Shown: positions 16,710 to 44,262 of the stretch, one piece after another
How the letters are laid out: every line of letters begins with the position of its first letter
Position numbering within the stretch: the stretch's first letter is position 1
Assembly (NCBI GenBank): GCA_963971535.1
Contig: OZ020599.1
Location: 95,188,048 to 95,252,047 of the forward strand
From: Notolepis coatsorum
Lineage: Eukaryota; Chordata; Actinopteri; Aulopiformes; Paralepididae
Reading direction: 5' to 3'
DNA: 64,000 nt
Position numbers and translations under genes: made by a program
The notes under the pieces: model-generated
Seen by the model: only the letters and a program-made list of their open reading frames with translations
Databases searched by the model: none
What the model was told of the DNA's origin: nothing

Positions 16710-17390
16710 AGGAGGAGACAACGGGTCTCTAAAACTAAAAAAGTGCTAACGCTCATATTTGTGATGTCATCAAGTATAAAGTCTGAAGCTGAGGCACAAT
16801 GGTGGTACATCACAGTCCGTGACTTGTCCTCTGCAGAGAAGCACACCGGGCATTCTGTGCAGAATACTCAAGGCTCTGATAAAAAAAAAATGGACAAAGA
16901 GTAAAAACTAGCACAACCTCCTTTAATTTTAATCTTAAAACCTAATTTTCAAATTCCTCTTATGTTGAAAATACCTTCTTGGTGTGCTGCAGTATTGTTG
17001 ATTACCCATGTAGTCGGTTACAAATGTTCCTGGGGATAGGTGTTTTGTCAAATCTTTAATTACTAAAAAAAAAGAAAAGCTTTTTGTGTGCACATTCTTA
17101 GAAAGCTGTGATATCTGCTAGTGTACTGCATTCCTTGACCAGCAGATGGAGACAATTCCTTTGGAAATCACCAAGATAGTATCGTCTGCCCTGTGATAAA
17201 AGGTTATCCAAATCCAATTAGAATCAGGCAAAATAAATTCAATTCAAGAAATAACGTCATCATCACTTTTATTTTCTGGTCTTAATTGTTGGGAACCAAA
17301 GGGTGTTTCTTGTTTGTGCATTTAAAATGAAATATCCAATATTATAATACTTTTGCATGAATATATCCGTTGTTCTCTTTGTTGTAGAAT
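16710..17390. other. Intergenic, no gene seen
   Basis: AT-rich single-copy-looking sequence between LINE copy B and an interspersed repeat. No ORF or splice pattern supports a gene. Confidence 0.5.
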
Positions 17391-17395
17391 ACTTT

Positions 17396-17630
17396 CAAGT
17401 CAAGTCAAGAGTTTTATTTGTCACGGCATACAAGCATACAGTGAAATGCCGGGGGGTCATGCCCGCAACGATTGTGCAATAATACAAGTAATAAGAAGGA
17501 ATGAGAATAAGACATTTGTGCAATAATACAACAATAATTCAAGTAATAAGAATAGACATAACAGGTATAATGTAGATAAAGTTTACAAGAAGCATGGTAA
17601 GACATGCTAAGGTCCTGCTGCGATAGTGCA
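17396..17630. repeat. Fish interspersed repeat fragment (TCAAGTCAAG... type)
   Basis: Same pattern as 8931-9180: TCAAGAGTTTTA then TTGTCACGGCATACA, followed by GTGCAATA-rich sequence. Confidence 0.6.
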
Positions 17631-17792
17631 ATACAATGTTAGAGGCACTGGGTCTTATGTACACTATACTGTACAATGCTATACTATACAATCGTACAGT
17701 TATACTATGTGTCCTTATGCTAACTTGTTATATCCATCTATTTACTATACAAGAACCGCTCCCGTTCTTTATAACTTTATATACATAATATG

Positions 17793-17919
<127 letters not shown>

Positions 17920-18079
17920 GGTGTAGGAACGTCGTTCAACTCTCTGGGAGGGAGTGTGAGCAGTGAGCACTGATCACTGAGCAGGGATTGGATACAGCTA
18001 GATAGAGAGAACAGCTATAGCAACTTTAGCCGCTAGCTCTGTTTACACCTGTAGAGGCTGTCTGGTGAAAGTGGCAAGA

Positions 18080-33335
<15,256 letters not shown>

Positions 33336-33860
33336 AAGACACCACTCTTCCACAACCGGTGACGTCCCCTGATGGCGTTTCCCAAGAGCCGGTCAGCGGG
33401 GTCACCGGTCCATCCGATTGTGTTGATAATGATAACAACAACACATGAGCGATATGAGAAGCAAAAGGTTTGTTATGCAAAAGATGAACACGGTTGTTCT
33501 ATAAGTATTCCTGCATGTTGTTGAATTTGCATTTTAAAGATGCTGTAAGTGGTATTTTCTTTTTGGTAAAATAAGTGTTAAATAGCTCTACATTCTGACA
33601 GCCATCACTGATATAGAGTGTTTAGTTTAGTTTAGTTTATTTGGATCCCCATTAGGGTCTCCCAGTTCCTCCTCTCTGCAGTAAACAGAAAATACATTTT
33701 CTGGTATCCCTTCCCACTTTATCCAATCAGGAGAGAGCACCCTAGATATTTTTTTATTTGCCAAGCCAAATTTGCTGGCAGATACTTTTACTTGTTTCAA
33801 GCACATGTTTGTTTTTATTTCTTATTTTTGCAGTGTGCAGTTCTCTCTCCTGATTTGATA

Positions 33861-33891
<31 letters not shown>

Positions 33892-34045
33892 TTTATTTTC
33901 TGTTTACTGCAGAGCAGATGGACTGGAAGACCCATGTTACTGACCAATCAGTAACTAATCAGTGATGGCTATCAGAATGTAAAGATATTATTTTAACAAA
34001 GAAAATACCACTTTATTTTGAAAAAATCTGTTCAATAAACCCTTC
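33336..34045 (+). other. tpd52l2: tpd52l2 3'UTR (probable)
   Basis: Follows the stop codon and includes an AATAAA at 34034-34039. An AAGT microsatellite lies at about 33860-33890, and a GTTTAGTTTAGTTTA interspersed repeat end near 33620-33670. The 3' end is inferred. Confidence 0.4.
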
Positions 34046-34369
34046 CACTGCTTTGTAATCATCTCGGTTACATAAAATGTATCCATCGAAAACTGTGAAA
34101 TACTTAGTATAATTCTTTCTTTTTTTTTCAAGTGGGAAAACTTTCACCAATGAAAAGTATTTTTGTACTTTCAGATTTTGCAATTAAAATCAATGGAATT
34201 GTTTTAGTTTCGTGTCACTTCTTAAAGGGCTGTGAATTTCTCTACATATACAATTCATCACGATTGGAAAAGTTATATTCATCGCTCGCTCCGTCTTTCA
34301 TTCAACCCAACCTGTCTTTAACTTGATAGGCTATACTGCCCTGCAGAAGCTAACTGCAGAAAAGAAAAT

Positions 34370-35062
34370 GTATGAATGAATGAATGAATGAATGAATGAA
34401 TGAATGAAAACTTTATTAACAGATTGCAGAATGGGTACAGTACAGTACAGCTCAATACATACAATTGTTAAGGGGATGCAGACCAGAGAAATACTTTCGT
34501 CTTGTTTACATCAGGGTCCCCCATTTTCAATTCATCGTAACATATATGACATACATGACATACAGATAGACAGTACTGCTCCATCTATACATTTATGACA
34601 TACCAGATTTGCAATTACAGTACTGTTTGTGATACAAAAAGAGTCCAGAAAGAAAAGAGTATATACATTAGGCGTGGAAACTGTACATTGGATTGGGTAG
34701 GTGGGGGGGGACTGTACATTGGAGGTGGTTGGGTGGGTGGGGGGGGGGGGGGGGGGTTGGTTAGGAGTGGGGGGGGGGGGGGGGGGGGGGGTTCGTTAGG
34801 AGTGGGGGGGGGGGGTTGGGTAGGGGGGGGGGTTGGGTAGGAGGGGTGGGTGGGGGACACTGTACAACTGTACAAACAACACTGTACATTGGATTATTGA
34901 CAAGACCATACTTGGTAATTTACTGTACATTGGAGGGGGTTGTGTTCGGACATTTACAGGGGCCAGTTTCGGGTTGCAGTCTCCCTTAGGTGTTTTTTGA
35001 GAGTGTTTTTGAAAGTGGGTAGTGATTCACATTCCTTTACAGCTTTGGGTAGGGCGTTCCAC
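34370..35062 (-). mobile_element. LINE copy D, minus strand, 5' truncated
   Basis: Starts with the (GAAT)n tail, then the reverse of the conserved 3' segment, the C-rich variable repeat as poly-G (34680-34860), and the end of the RT C-terminal region (…GGGCGTTCCACAT at about 35062). Confidence 0.9.
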
Positions 35063-35307
35063 ATCAATATCTGTTTTATCTTGTGACAAAGTTCCAGAGT
35101 TCAATCCTGCTCTGTTCTATGATAAAGGGATATAAAGAATTGCAGTAACTACAAAATCACTGGATAGTAAAAGAACTTTAGAACCATTTCTCTCAGTTTC
35201 ACTGTTTGCATAGTTACTGCGGTTAGCTTCTGCAGGGAAGCATATAGCACACCACACAACTGTAATGGGAAAATGTCTCTTTTGGGCCAAATACGGGGAA
35301 TTTAACT

Positions 35308-35403
35308 TAAGGCTGAGACCACTTATCGATTTATCGATAATTATGGATAACTGCGTGAAATCGATAAGGGGCGTCACTTATCGATTTTTTTGCATATGTA
35401 AAA

Positions 35404-35434
<31 letters not shown>

Positions 35435-36004
35435 TACTTTATACTATACTAAAATACTAGGTATTGTGGAATGTTTTAGTTAAAACATCCCCATTTCATG
35501 CAAATTCACGTAAAATTAACTAATTAATCTCACAATTTTCTGTAATTAATCTAGATTAAAAATAGCATTTTTCTACTTACTCTATACCAAAGCTTGTAAC
35601 AGATATTTACTTGAGTAAAATCATGGAATTAATGTAAAATCAACACAAAGAAAGTATATTTAGATTCAAAGACTGTTTTAATAGCTTTCTTTGAATACAG
35701 TTTCTCTCCTGTGAAATACAAATGTTCAACAAAACCATCAACATTGACTCAGCTAGACCTCTTTCTTATATCCGGGAGAATATACTGCTGAAAGTTCAGA
35801 ACGTTGAAGACTTTTCACTCCATAGATTAATCTAGATTAATTTATTGCTTTAAATTATTTAAATTAATTTCCAAAATTAAAAGCATTAACTTTGACAGCC
35901 CTAATATATATATTAAAAATAATAATAATTAAAGAAAATCGATATTTATCGATAATTTTGTCCGATTTATCGATTCTTCCAAATGGCATATCATCTCAGC
36001 CTTA
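35308..36004. mobile_element. DNA transposon (hAT-like), 697 bp, rich in ATCGAT motifs
   Basis: Terminal inverted repeats TAAGGCTGAGA / TCTCAGCCTTA, flanked by ATTTAACT (35300-35307) and ATTGAACT (36005-36012), a duplication matching 7 of 8. The subterminal regions carry TTATCGATTTATCGATAA-like inverted motifs. No transposase ORF. It ends about 300 bp upstream of the probable ppdpf TATA box. Confidence 0.78.
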
Positions 36005-36298
36005 ATTGAACTTGACCTCATCTCAAACGCCACCCTATTCCCTGTCGCCTTTCGAGGAAAATCAACAAGTTGTGATTGAGTAGGATCAAGAAAAGAGGCC
36101 GGAGTTTGAGAGACGGCTCAATTGCTATACCGACATCCACCAGCAGGGAGGAGTGGCGGGTCGACTGACCCCAAAAAAGCCTGTGAGCTGAGGTCATGAG
36201 AGGGCTGTACTGGCAGCACTGTACATCGACACGTTTCCTCAAGCTGCTCCCCTGCCCACAACCCCCCCTCCCCTCTCACACGTGCATGTCCCAGCGGA

Positions 36299-36304
36299 TA
36301 TAAA
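36299..36304 (+). promoter_or_regulatory. Candidate TATA box of ppdpf
   Basis: TATAAA in GGATATAAAG context, about 195 bp upstream of a strong donor (AAAG|GTAAGC at 36493/36494) that would end a 5' non-coding exon. Transcription would begin near 36330. Confidence 0.5.
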
Positions 36305-36329
36305 GCCGCAGATTGTCCTGCCGACACCA

Positions 36330-36493
36330 GAACTGGATTCAGAACCCCAGAGGAACAGCCACGACGTGTCTCCCCAGACTCCACAGACCTACACCCACAA
36401 ATGGGCCATAATAGTAATTAACACTTTGCAGCATCAAGCCTTGTCAGCCTTAACCGCCGGTGGTGTTTCCAGCATCATACAACCAACTAAAAG
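36330..36493 (+). other. ppdpf: Candidate ppdpf 5' non-coding exon 1
   Basis: Ends at the donor GTAAGC (36494). The frame through it is open into the next exon but has no ATG, so it is read as 5'UTR. Its start is inferred from the TATA box. Confidence 0.45.
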
Positions 36494-36666
36494 GTAAGCA
36501 CATTAAAACATTTTTCTATATAAATATAGGCTTTTGTTTTGATTCCCTAACAATGATACAAAAAATTAATACCAAAAATAAAAGAATGGGAGAAAACTGC
36601 TTATCTGACATCTGCAGAAGTTGTTAGAAGTTAGTAACACACTACAGGGGTTGGTCTCTACAGTGT

Positions 36667-36668
<2 letters not shown>

Positions 36669-36760
<92 letters not shown>
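36669..36760. repeat. (CT)n microsatellite, 92 bp
   Basis: Pure CT run in the first ppdpf intron. Confidence 0.98.
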
Positions 36761-36763
<3 letters not shown>

Positions 36764-38005
36764 GTTGTTTAATTCTTTTGAGCACCAACCCGCATCAGAG
36801 ATTTAAATATTATTGCGTTGAACTATATGTAGTTACTTAGAGATGAGCCTCCGGGATGTGTGGCTCAGTGTTTTGACACAGGAGAACATTCAGACAGACC
36901 TGCAACACTGCAGGAGCTCCTAATATCTTTCTCCCTTTCATCACATTTATAAAAAACACACTTCTTCAATCAATATCTGAAATGAAAGAAAGAAAAACGA
37001 CTTACTGTCTTCTACTATCATGCACTCTTCCACCAATTAATCTTCCTTGTCTATTATTACTACATACTATATACTAATATGTCTCTACTACTATGCACTC
37101 AACACTGCAGCGCCCAAGTTTCATCACTGTTTGATGACCATTGTTACTCAGGCCGTAAGAGTTGTACCCTTCCTGCTGGCTTTGGATATAAAAGCACTCA
37201 GCTAAATGACTAAATGTAAATGTTATGAAGACCTACTTGACGAAAGCCATAAGGGCTTGAAATATCTTTTCTTTTTTATGCAATACAGTGAGAAAGATAT
37301 TGGAAGTTACTACAAGTCTTTTAGAATTGGCATGGATCCACCTTTTTAGACTCTGCACCTGGAGAGTAAAAAAGGATATGCCTGTGTGTGTGTACTCTGA
37401 CCACTAAGGTACAGAACATCATCATTTTACATTTGAATACCATGCTAATTTTGAATTATGTATATATGCAGCATATTAGAGCTGTCCTAGATTAAATACA
37501 TTCTTGTATGTGTAAAAATAAGAATAGTTTCTGTAAAATCTTAATTCTCCACGTGCAATAACGCAGAAGGAGAGAGACGTGCTTCTCGTCTTTTAGGACA
37601 TTCAACTCATTCGGCATGGAGAAATAAAACAAACGTAAAACCCACCAATCGACTTAACAAAGTCTTGGTCGACTAAGGCTAAACCGACTGATGGAATGGA
37701 CTAATACACCCTGAGGCTACGCCAAGTGGTGAAACCCTCCCTGCCCCAGACGTCCCATCATGTGCCCCCAGGCAGTGGTGTGTTGAGTCAGTCTGACCGT
37801 GGCCTTGATCATGTACCCAGCACATTGCACCTCTGGTGCGGCAGCTCCAGTTATCTGAGCCGGTGGAAACCAGCAGGTGGGTGGCCGTGTGAATGGAATG
37901 GTACACAGCTTTCCCTGGAGCGCGTCCATCATGGTGACCATCTCCATGAATCTACTATCATGGTCCACCAGATGTCTCCATGTGCAATGCAGGCTCAAGC
38001 ACCAT

Positions 38006-38110
<105 letters not shown>

Positions 38111-38796
38111 ACTTTATTTGTAAAGCACCTTTCATACAAGAATTGCAACCCAAAGCCCATAGCAGTAATGTAGACATAATGAACATAAAATAGGGATAAA
38201 ATGAACATAAAATTTGCATAAATATAGACAGGCATAGAATGAGCAGAGAATTGACATAAAATGAGCATAGAATTTACTAAATAAAAGCAAAGCATAAGTG
38301 CAGACAAGTATAAAATACACAATAATCATAAAATAGACACCATGCATTCATCTTTTTCCACCCTCTTCCCACCCGGGAAAGGAATCCCATCCTGAGCATG
38401 ACGGGAGAGCAAAAATGGCCACCCTGTGGACATGGTCATGCTTTCGTATGCAGGGGGTTTCGCAAAACGTTTGTTTTAAAACGAGAATAGTTGGCACACA
38501 GTGTTATATATGTGTTATATATGTGTTGTTATTATTTATAAACCTTCGCAGCATCTTATCTTTCTTGACTTTAAAAAAAGAAAAAATTTAAGATTCTGTA
38601 CAACATTGAGGTGATACAATATGATTGATAAAAAATTATAACACAAATAAATAAACAGAACCCTCGCAACACTTCTTTCTCCGACTTCTGCTCTTTACAT
38701 CACATTTTCGTGTGACCTCATCATAACAAGGCCTTTCTTCTCAACCCCCCAGGTTACCATTCCCATCATCTAGCAACACAGAGGTCGGAAAAGAAA

Positions 38797-38850
38797 ATGG
38801 CATCGATTCATCCACCGGCTCCCTCATCGCCACCCACGACTACTACAGAA
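38797..38850 (+). CDS. ppdpf: ppdpf coding exon 1 (with frame break)
   Basis: Exon begins at 38753 after CCCCAG, ATG at 38797, donor GTGAGT at 38851. Encodes MASI then, one frame over, STGSLIATHDYYR. Confidence 0.8.
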
Positions 38851-39507
38851 GTGAGTGCTGGTAGATGTTGCCGTTGCCCAGGATGGGATTTCTTTCCACC
38901 CTGCTGGAAAGGAATCCATCCTGAGTGTGGCGTAAGAGCACAATGTGCCGTTGTGTGAATGGCCTCTATAGACGTAGTGGACACCTCACACTACATTTCA
39001 AACCCATGACATAATATCTACAATGATACAGGTATTAAAGACACTATACACTATATGATGCTTGCATTAGCCAGGCTATACCTACACAGCATAAATCAAC
39101 AACACATTATAGATTCACACAACTGACACAAGACACAACTGACACAAGAACAAACTAAATATCAATCAACGTCCAATGTATTCTTCTACCACTCACTCAA
39201 ATTACATTCTTATGTTTTGTTTTCAGGGCGTTTGGGTTCCAACTCCAGCAACAGCTCTTGTGGCAGTTCTGAGTACACAGGGGAGCTCGTTCCACACCAC
39301 CCTGGTGAGTGAAGAGACCCTAAACAGGGATATCCTTCTAAAAATGATTGATCTTTAATGTCCTTGTGTCCCCCTGAGCCTGACACACTGTCTCTGTCTC
39401 CCTGCAGGACTGCCCAGACAGGACTCTGGACACTGGTGGTCCGCTTTCTTCTTTGGAAAGACCCCGCCTGGCGCACAGAATGGATTCGAGTCTCAAAAGT
39501 GAGCGTT

Positions 39508-39592
<85 letters not shown>

Positions 39593-39710
39593 TGGTTCTC
39601 CTGAGTTCACGACTAAACTCTATAATGCCTTGCTGTGTTGCAGGAATGGAACCTACACAGTGTCCAACGGTGAAGTGACCTGTGTTGCCAGGGAATGGTT
39701 CGGAAGCTAA
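38797..39710 (+). CDS. ppdpf: Pancreatic progenitor cell differentiation and proliferation factor, reading frame disrupted
   Basis: Coding exons are 38797-38850, 39227-39304, 39408-39498 and 39644-39710 or beyond. PPDPF is a small protein (human 114 aa) first described in zebrafish exocrine pancreas development. Family marks visible are GSLIATHDYYRRRLGSNSSN, ELVPHHPGLPRQDSGHWWSA, FFFGK and NGTYTVSNGEVTCVARE. The ATG at 38797 begins MASI as expected, but is one frame off from SLIATHDYY; a single base appears missing near 38806-38810. After VARE at about 39694 the frame runs to TAA at 39708, while the expected continuations MVRK and QQVISESS lie in the two other frames. Assembly indels or a decaying gene would both explain this. 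Splice sites are intact. Confidence 0.85.
39227..39304 (+). CDS. ppdpf: ppdpf coding exon 2
   Basis: Acceptor TTTCAG ending at 39226, donor GTGAGT at 39305. Encodes RLGSNSSNSSCGSSEYTGEL and VPHHP. Confidence 0.92.
39408..39498 (+). CDS. ppdpf: ppdpf coding exon 3
   Basis: Acceptor CTGCAG ending at 39407, donor GTGAGC at 39499. Encodes GLPRQDSGHWWSAFFFGK, the best conserved block. Confidence 0.93.
39512..39588. repeat. (CT)n microsatellite in the last ppdpf intron
   Basis: Starts 13 bases after the exon 3 donor and fills over half of the 145-base intron, ending about 55 bases before the acceptor. Confidence 0.97.
39644..39710 (+). CDS. ppdpf: ppdpf coding exon 4, prematurely terminated
   Basis: Acceptor TTGCAG ending at 39643. 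Encodes NGTYTVSNGEVTCVARE, then WFGS and TAA. Family proteins continue past this point. Confidence 0.82.
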
Positions 39711-40116
39711 GCAGCAGGTGATTTCGGAAAGTTCGACACGACATCGATCCCCCCCACACCTTCGGCCTAAATTCCACCCACTCCTACTCCCTCACCCCCC
39801 TCCTCCCCATATATCCCTGCCTACCTTCCCCCCCGAACCCACCCCCACAGACACCCACCTGTTCAGTATTTCAGATGAAGATGGAGCTTTTTATACTTGT
39901 AGTGATTAGACGTTATGTTTCCTTTGTGTTTTAATGTATACTATCTTTTTTCATGACCAAAAGAAGAACAAAAAGTTCAAGTTCAAGTTAAAGTTTCTTT
40001 ATTAGTTGTCATACAGAAGTACAGAATACTTTATACAAAATGCTCTTTCTGTTTCGCTCCGAAACACATTTATTGTCACTTATTTCTGCCATGATGCTTT
40101 TTGCTGTTAAATAAAG
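39711..40116 (+). other. ppdpf: ppdpf 3'UTR (probable) with AATAAA at 40110-40115
   Basis: C-rich then AT-rich sequence. A TCAAGTT-type interspersed repeat at 39976-40065 sits within it (same as 10936-11110). The AATAAA is followed by a GT-rich stretch. Confidence 0.55.
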
Positions 40117-41099
40117 TGCTTGCTGACAGTACCTATACGTGTTCTTGTTTTTTATATTTTAATAATGCCCACGCTTGGCCTCCATATGAAACAGCATTTA
40201 TTTGTGTAGTTTCTTTGCTACAAAATCCTTTTAGATTAAGATGTGTAATGATGTTATTGAAAGATTATTTTACAATATGTGTAATATTGCTATCCTGCAT
40301 TATTTAGATAGGAAAACGATAATGTTTCATTATTGAAGACGTTTTGGCTCTTTGCAGTGATCCAATACAATACAATATAGTACAGCTACTCAAATGTCTT
40401 TCTATGTAATTCCTTAGAAATAGTTACACAGTGAAAATAATTGTATAACATTAATGTAGCCTACTTGCTAAATTGGTTTCAATATGATTAGTTCAGTTCA
40501 GTTCAGTTATTTTTTATTTCGGGTTTTGGACACAACAATTTATTGGGCCTCATTCAACAATACTCTTATTATTTTTCTTATATTCTTGCTTACCTGTCTG
40601 TTAAGAGAACAATAAGAAAAGCCACCGCCACATTCATCAAGCCGTTCTTAACGTTGAAATATGTGCGTACCCAGGAGATTTTCATAATGAATCCCACTCA
40701 TTCTTAAACTCAAAAGCGTGTTCGCGCTAAATGCATTTGCATAGAGACACGCCTACAATCTCCTTATAAGGCGAATGAGGCGGGTGTAAAACAGCCGAGT
40801 TTCGCCATCTGATCCCTGTCTGATATATTCAACAGGAAGCGCTTTGCGATCTCAAAATGACACACACACACGTCTCACGACTTTCTCACTCTGCACGCTG
40901 CACGCTGAGGAGGCCGTGCAAACTGCAATGGAATATGAGGCATCTCTCTCTCTTTACCCAATATTTTGATTCTATCCTGACATTTTTTCAGTTGGAAGGG
41001 CAGTATATATGCGTAACGGTTAAAAAATAATAACATATTTTTTTCATTTTTTTTTTCCAAAAAGGGCACTTTTTTTATGAGGCTCAAAAAGGCAGGTGC

Positions 41100-41195
41100 T
41101 CAAGCACCCCTTGGGCTCTATGTGTGCACGTGCCTGTGTGTGTGTGTGTTAATCTAATGACAAATAAAGACGTATATTTGTACTTATACGTATAC
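41100..41195 (+). mobile_element. SINE 3' fragment
   Basis: Shares the tail GTTAATCTAATGACAAATAA then AGAC...TACTTATAC with the complete SINE at 44551-44940. Confidence 0.65.
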
Positions 41196-41333
41196 ATACT
41201 GTATAGTGCGAAATAAATCGGTCAAAAGTAGGCTTTGTCATATTACTGAACGACTGGCTGCACGCTTGTCAAGAACCAATCGCGGCGCGCAGTATACTGA
41301 TATGCCGCTGATATTATGCTCTCTCCTTTCAGA

Positions 41334-41461
41334 GAGAGATGTCATCTCTCTCTGAAATGTCCGTGGAGAGATGTCATCTCTCTCTGAAATGTCCCTGGAG
41401 AGATGTCATCTCTCTCTGAAATGTCCCTGGAGAGATGTCATCTCTCTCTGAAATGTCCCTG
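41334..41461. repeat. 32-bp tandem repeat, 4 units, each palindromic
   Basis: Unit starts GAGAGATGTCATCTCTCTCT and ends GAAATGTCCCTG. AGAGAGATGTCATCTCTCT is a near-perfect palindrome in each unit. Confidence 0.95.
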
Positions 41462-41508
41462 GCTAAAACTCAGAGTGCGCTCAGAACTTTAGGTGTGGAG
41501 CAGAGTTT

Positions 41509-41705
41509 TGATTGATTGATTGAACATTTTATTAACAGATTGCAGAATTGGTACAATACAGTACAGCTCAATACACACAATTGTTAAGGGGATGCAGACC
41601 AGAGAAAGACTTTCGTCTTGTTTACATCAGGGTCCCCCATTTTCAATTCATCAGGACATATGATGACATACAGATAGACAGTACTGCTATACATCTTCAT
41701 CTATA
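41509..41705 (-). mobile_element. LINE copy E, minus strand, 3' end only
   Basis: (ATTG)n tail followed by the reverse of the conserved LINE 3' segment. It ends at a GGAGA satellite. Confidence 0.88.
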
Positions 41706-41709
41706 CAGA

Positions 41710-41832
41710 GAGAGAAGAGAGGAGAGGAGAGGAGAGGAGAGGAGAGGAGAGGAGAGGAGAGGAGAGGAGAGGAGAGGAGAGGAGAGGAGAGGAGAGGAGA
41801 GGAGAGGAGAGGAGAGGAGAGGAGAGGAGAGG
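41710..41832. repeat. (GGAGA)n pentanucleotide satellite, about 120 bp
   Basis: Pure GAGAG/GGAGA run abutting LINE copy E. Confidence 0.97.
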
Positions 41833-42806
41833 TTGTAAATATGCGTTATATGCGTACGGCCTGGGCAGCCAGCATCTAACTGTTCTAACAGCAATATATA
41901 ATCCATTTCAGAAGCAGAACGTATGCAATAAGTTATAATAATAATAATAATTATTGAAAAGTTCTGCATGGGTTTATAAAGTCATATTTGGGGGTACTGT
42001 ATTTGGGGGCAATTGACCAATGGTTTGCTTTCAACCTATGAACTCCTTCCTCTCTCACCATTTTATATATTTTTTTTTATTTTATCTACTAAAACTGTAT
42101 TGTATTATATTGTTTGTTTTGTAAAGTGTCTTTGAGAATTAGGAAAAGCGCTATATAAATCTTATGTATTATTATTATCATTATTATGAATGGTAGGCTT
42201 TTTTAAATGTTTCTCATCTGGGTAAGAATTTCTTATTTCGGTAAGAGTGCTCTCGACCACTCTTATAATTTGTTCTTGCCTGAGAAAAAAGCAACAATAA
42301 GAAAACTTTGCTGAATCCCAGGTAAGAACAAAGTAAGAGGAAATGCTAGTTAAGAACAAAATCTGTTCTTATATCGCTTCATGCATGAGGCCCAATGGTC
42401 ATTCCATAAATCGCCAAAGTTTTACCAGCTGCTATTGCAGAATTGTCCAATTGTCCGAAAAGGGCTAGGGAGAAGCACTAGGCTTGTCGGGCCCTACCCC
42501 TGAAGACTTACGTTTTGTTTTAAAATATATATATTTTATTTACATACATACATGGTACATACATATAGTCAGTGATGCAGTGGTGGTCCCACGCGGTACC
42601 ACGCCGTCCTAGCAGTTTTCTGAGCAGAAGTACACAAAAATGCGCTCCACTCATTCGTTGTGCGCTAAGTACCCACCGTCTTACATAACAATAGCGCAGG
42701 TCGTCAGGTGTCTTCAACTACACTACACAGCACTTATCTATCACCTAGACTTTGCATAATAATATGATACCAATAACATAACAAAGAACGAGAAGTGCAA
42801 AACACA

Positions 42807-43699
42807 AACTCGATTCTTGTACCGGATCTCCTCTCTGGTAAACAAGAATACCCTGAAGACTCTGGCAGGAGCACTCATTCAAGGGTACTACGACTATGCT
42901 TGCACCTCATGGTACCAAAGCACATCAAAGGCACTAAAAAACAAATTACAAACATCTCAAAACAAGCTAGTCAGACTACTGCTTGACCTGACTCCTAGAA
43001 CCCACCTCACCCCTGCCCACTTTGACAACCTAGGATGGCTTAGAGTAGACGACAGAGTACAGCAACTTGCAATGGGCCTGGTCTACAAGATACACTACGC
43101 GACCAAGGTACCCATGTACATGTCAAAATACTTCCCAAAGGTCAGTGAATACCACGATCACAACACCAGAGGGAGCTCCACAAATCATGTTAAACCCAGA
43201 TTCGGCTCAAACAAGGGACTAAACACGTTTCGCAATTATGCCACATCAATGTGGAACGCCCTACCCAAAGCTGTAAAAGAATGTGAATCACTACCCACTT
43301 TCAAAAACACTCTCAAAGAACACCTACGGGAGACTGCAATTCGAAACTGGCCCCTACAAATGTCCTAACCCAGTTGTACAGTAAATGACCAAGTATGGCT
43401 TTGTCAGTATTCCAATGTACAGTGTACAGTGTCCCCCCCCTACCCAACCCCCCCCCTACCCAACCCCCCCCCCCCCTGATATGTCATAAATGTATAGATG
43501 TAGCAGTACTGTCTATCTGTATGTCATGTATGTCATATATGTTATGATGAATTTAAAATGGGGGACCCTGATGTAAACAAGACGAAAGTCTTTCTCTGGT
43601 CTGCATCCCCTTAACAATTGTATATATTGAGCTGTACTGTACTGTACCCATTCTGCAATCTGTTAATAAACTTTTCAATCAATCAATCAATCAATCAAT
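42807..43699 (+). mobile_element. LINE copy F, 5' truncated, longest intact C-terminal frame
   Basis: Open frame 42817-43368 nearly identical to the C-terminal part of copy A (stop TAA at 43366), a shortened C-rich repeat (43405-43480), the conserved 3' segment and an (AATC)n tail. Little divergence suggests recent insertion. Confidence 0.92.
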
Positions 43700-43954
43700 G
43701 CTTGATCTGTGGAGCTCTCACTATGTGACAAATGGTCCCGACTGGAAGGATGAGGCATTAAGTTGTGCTTCAGAAGGAAACTGTCCTTCTATAAACTGTA
43801 AGTTACATTGTTAATTTAGTTTGTATTTACTTTTCTAGTTTAAGTTAATTCAATTAAAGAAATTGTAACTACAATATTGTATCTACAATTACATTTAAAA
43901 CATTGTTTGTTTTTCAACCATATCTGTTGACAATATAATTTCTTTATATATTGA

Positions 43955-44262
43955 TATCGGACATCCCTAGTTGCGACCCAAATTAGGGTCGCGGGTAGCC
44001 GGGTAGGTGACAGCGCATTGGTAAGTAAAAAAAAAAAGTATATATAAAAACAATGAAAAGGTAATTTACTGTTCTGGCAACATATTTTGGCTAAATATGC
44101 CTCGTTCTATAAATGTGTATTACATAGTGCTTTTATTTTTATATTCCTTAATTCCTTCCTTATTCCTTAATAATTCCTTAATTATTCCTTAATTCCACGT
44201 TTGAAACTACATCCTAAATAAAATGGGGTTGTGTTATGAAAAAGTTTGAGAATCCCTGGTGT
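43955..44262. repeat. hAT-like fragment
   Basis: GCGACCCAAATTAGGGTCGCG near the left and GTTTGAGAATCCCTGG at the right resemble the ends of the hAT MITE class seen at 31574-32356. Confidence 0.4.

Larger units (their letters stand above)
40542..42397. mobile_element. Candidate DNA transposon with ATTGGGCCTCATTCA ends, about 1.85 kb
   Basis: Left end ATTGGGCCTCATTCA and right end TGCATGAGGCCCAAT are inverted repeats (14 of 15). Related TAAGAACAA and CAATAAGAAAA words occur near both ends in inverted orientation. LINE copy E and two satellites lie inside. No transposase seen and the target duplication is unclear. Confidence 0.5.
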
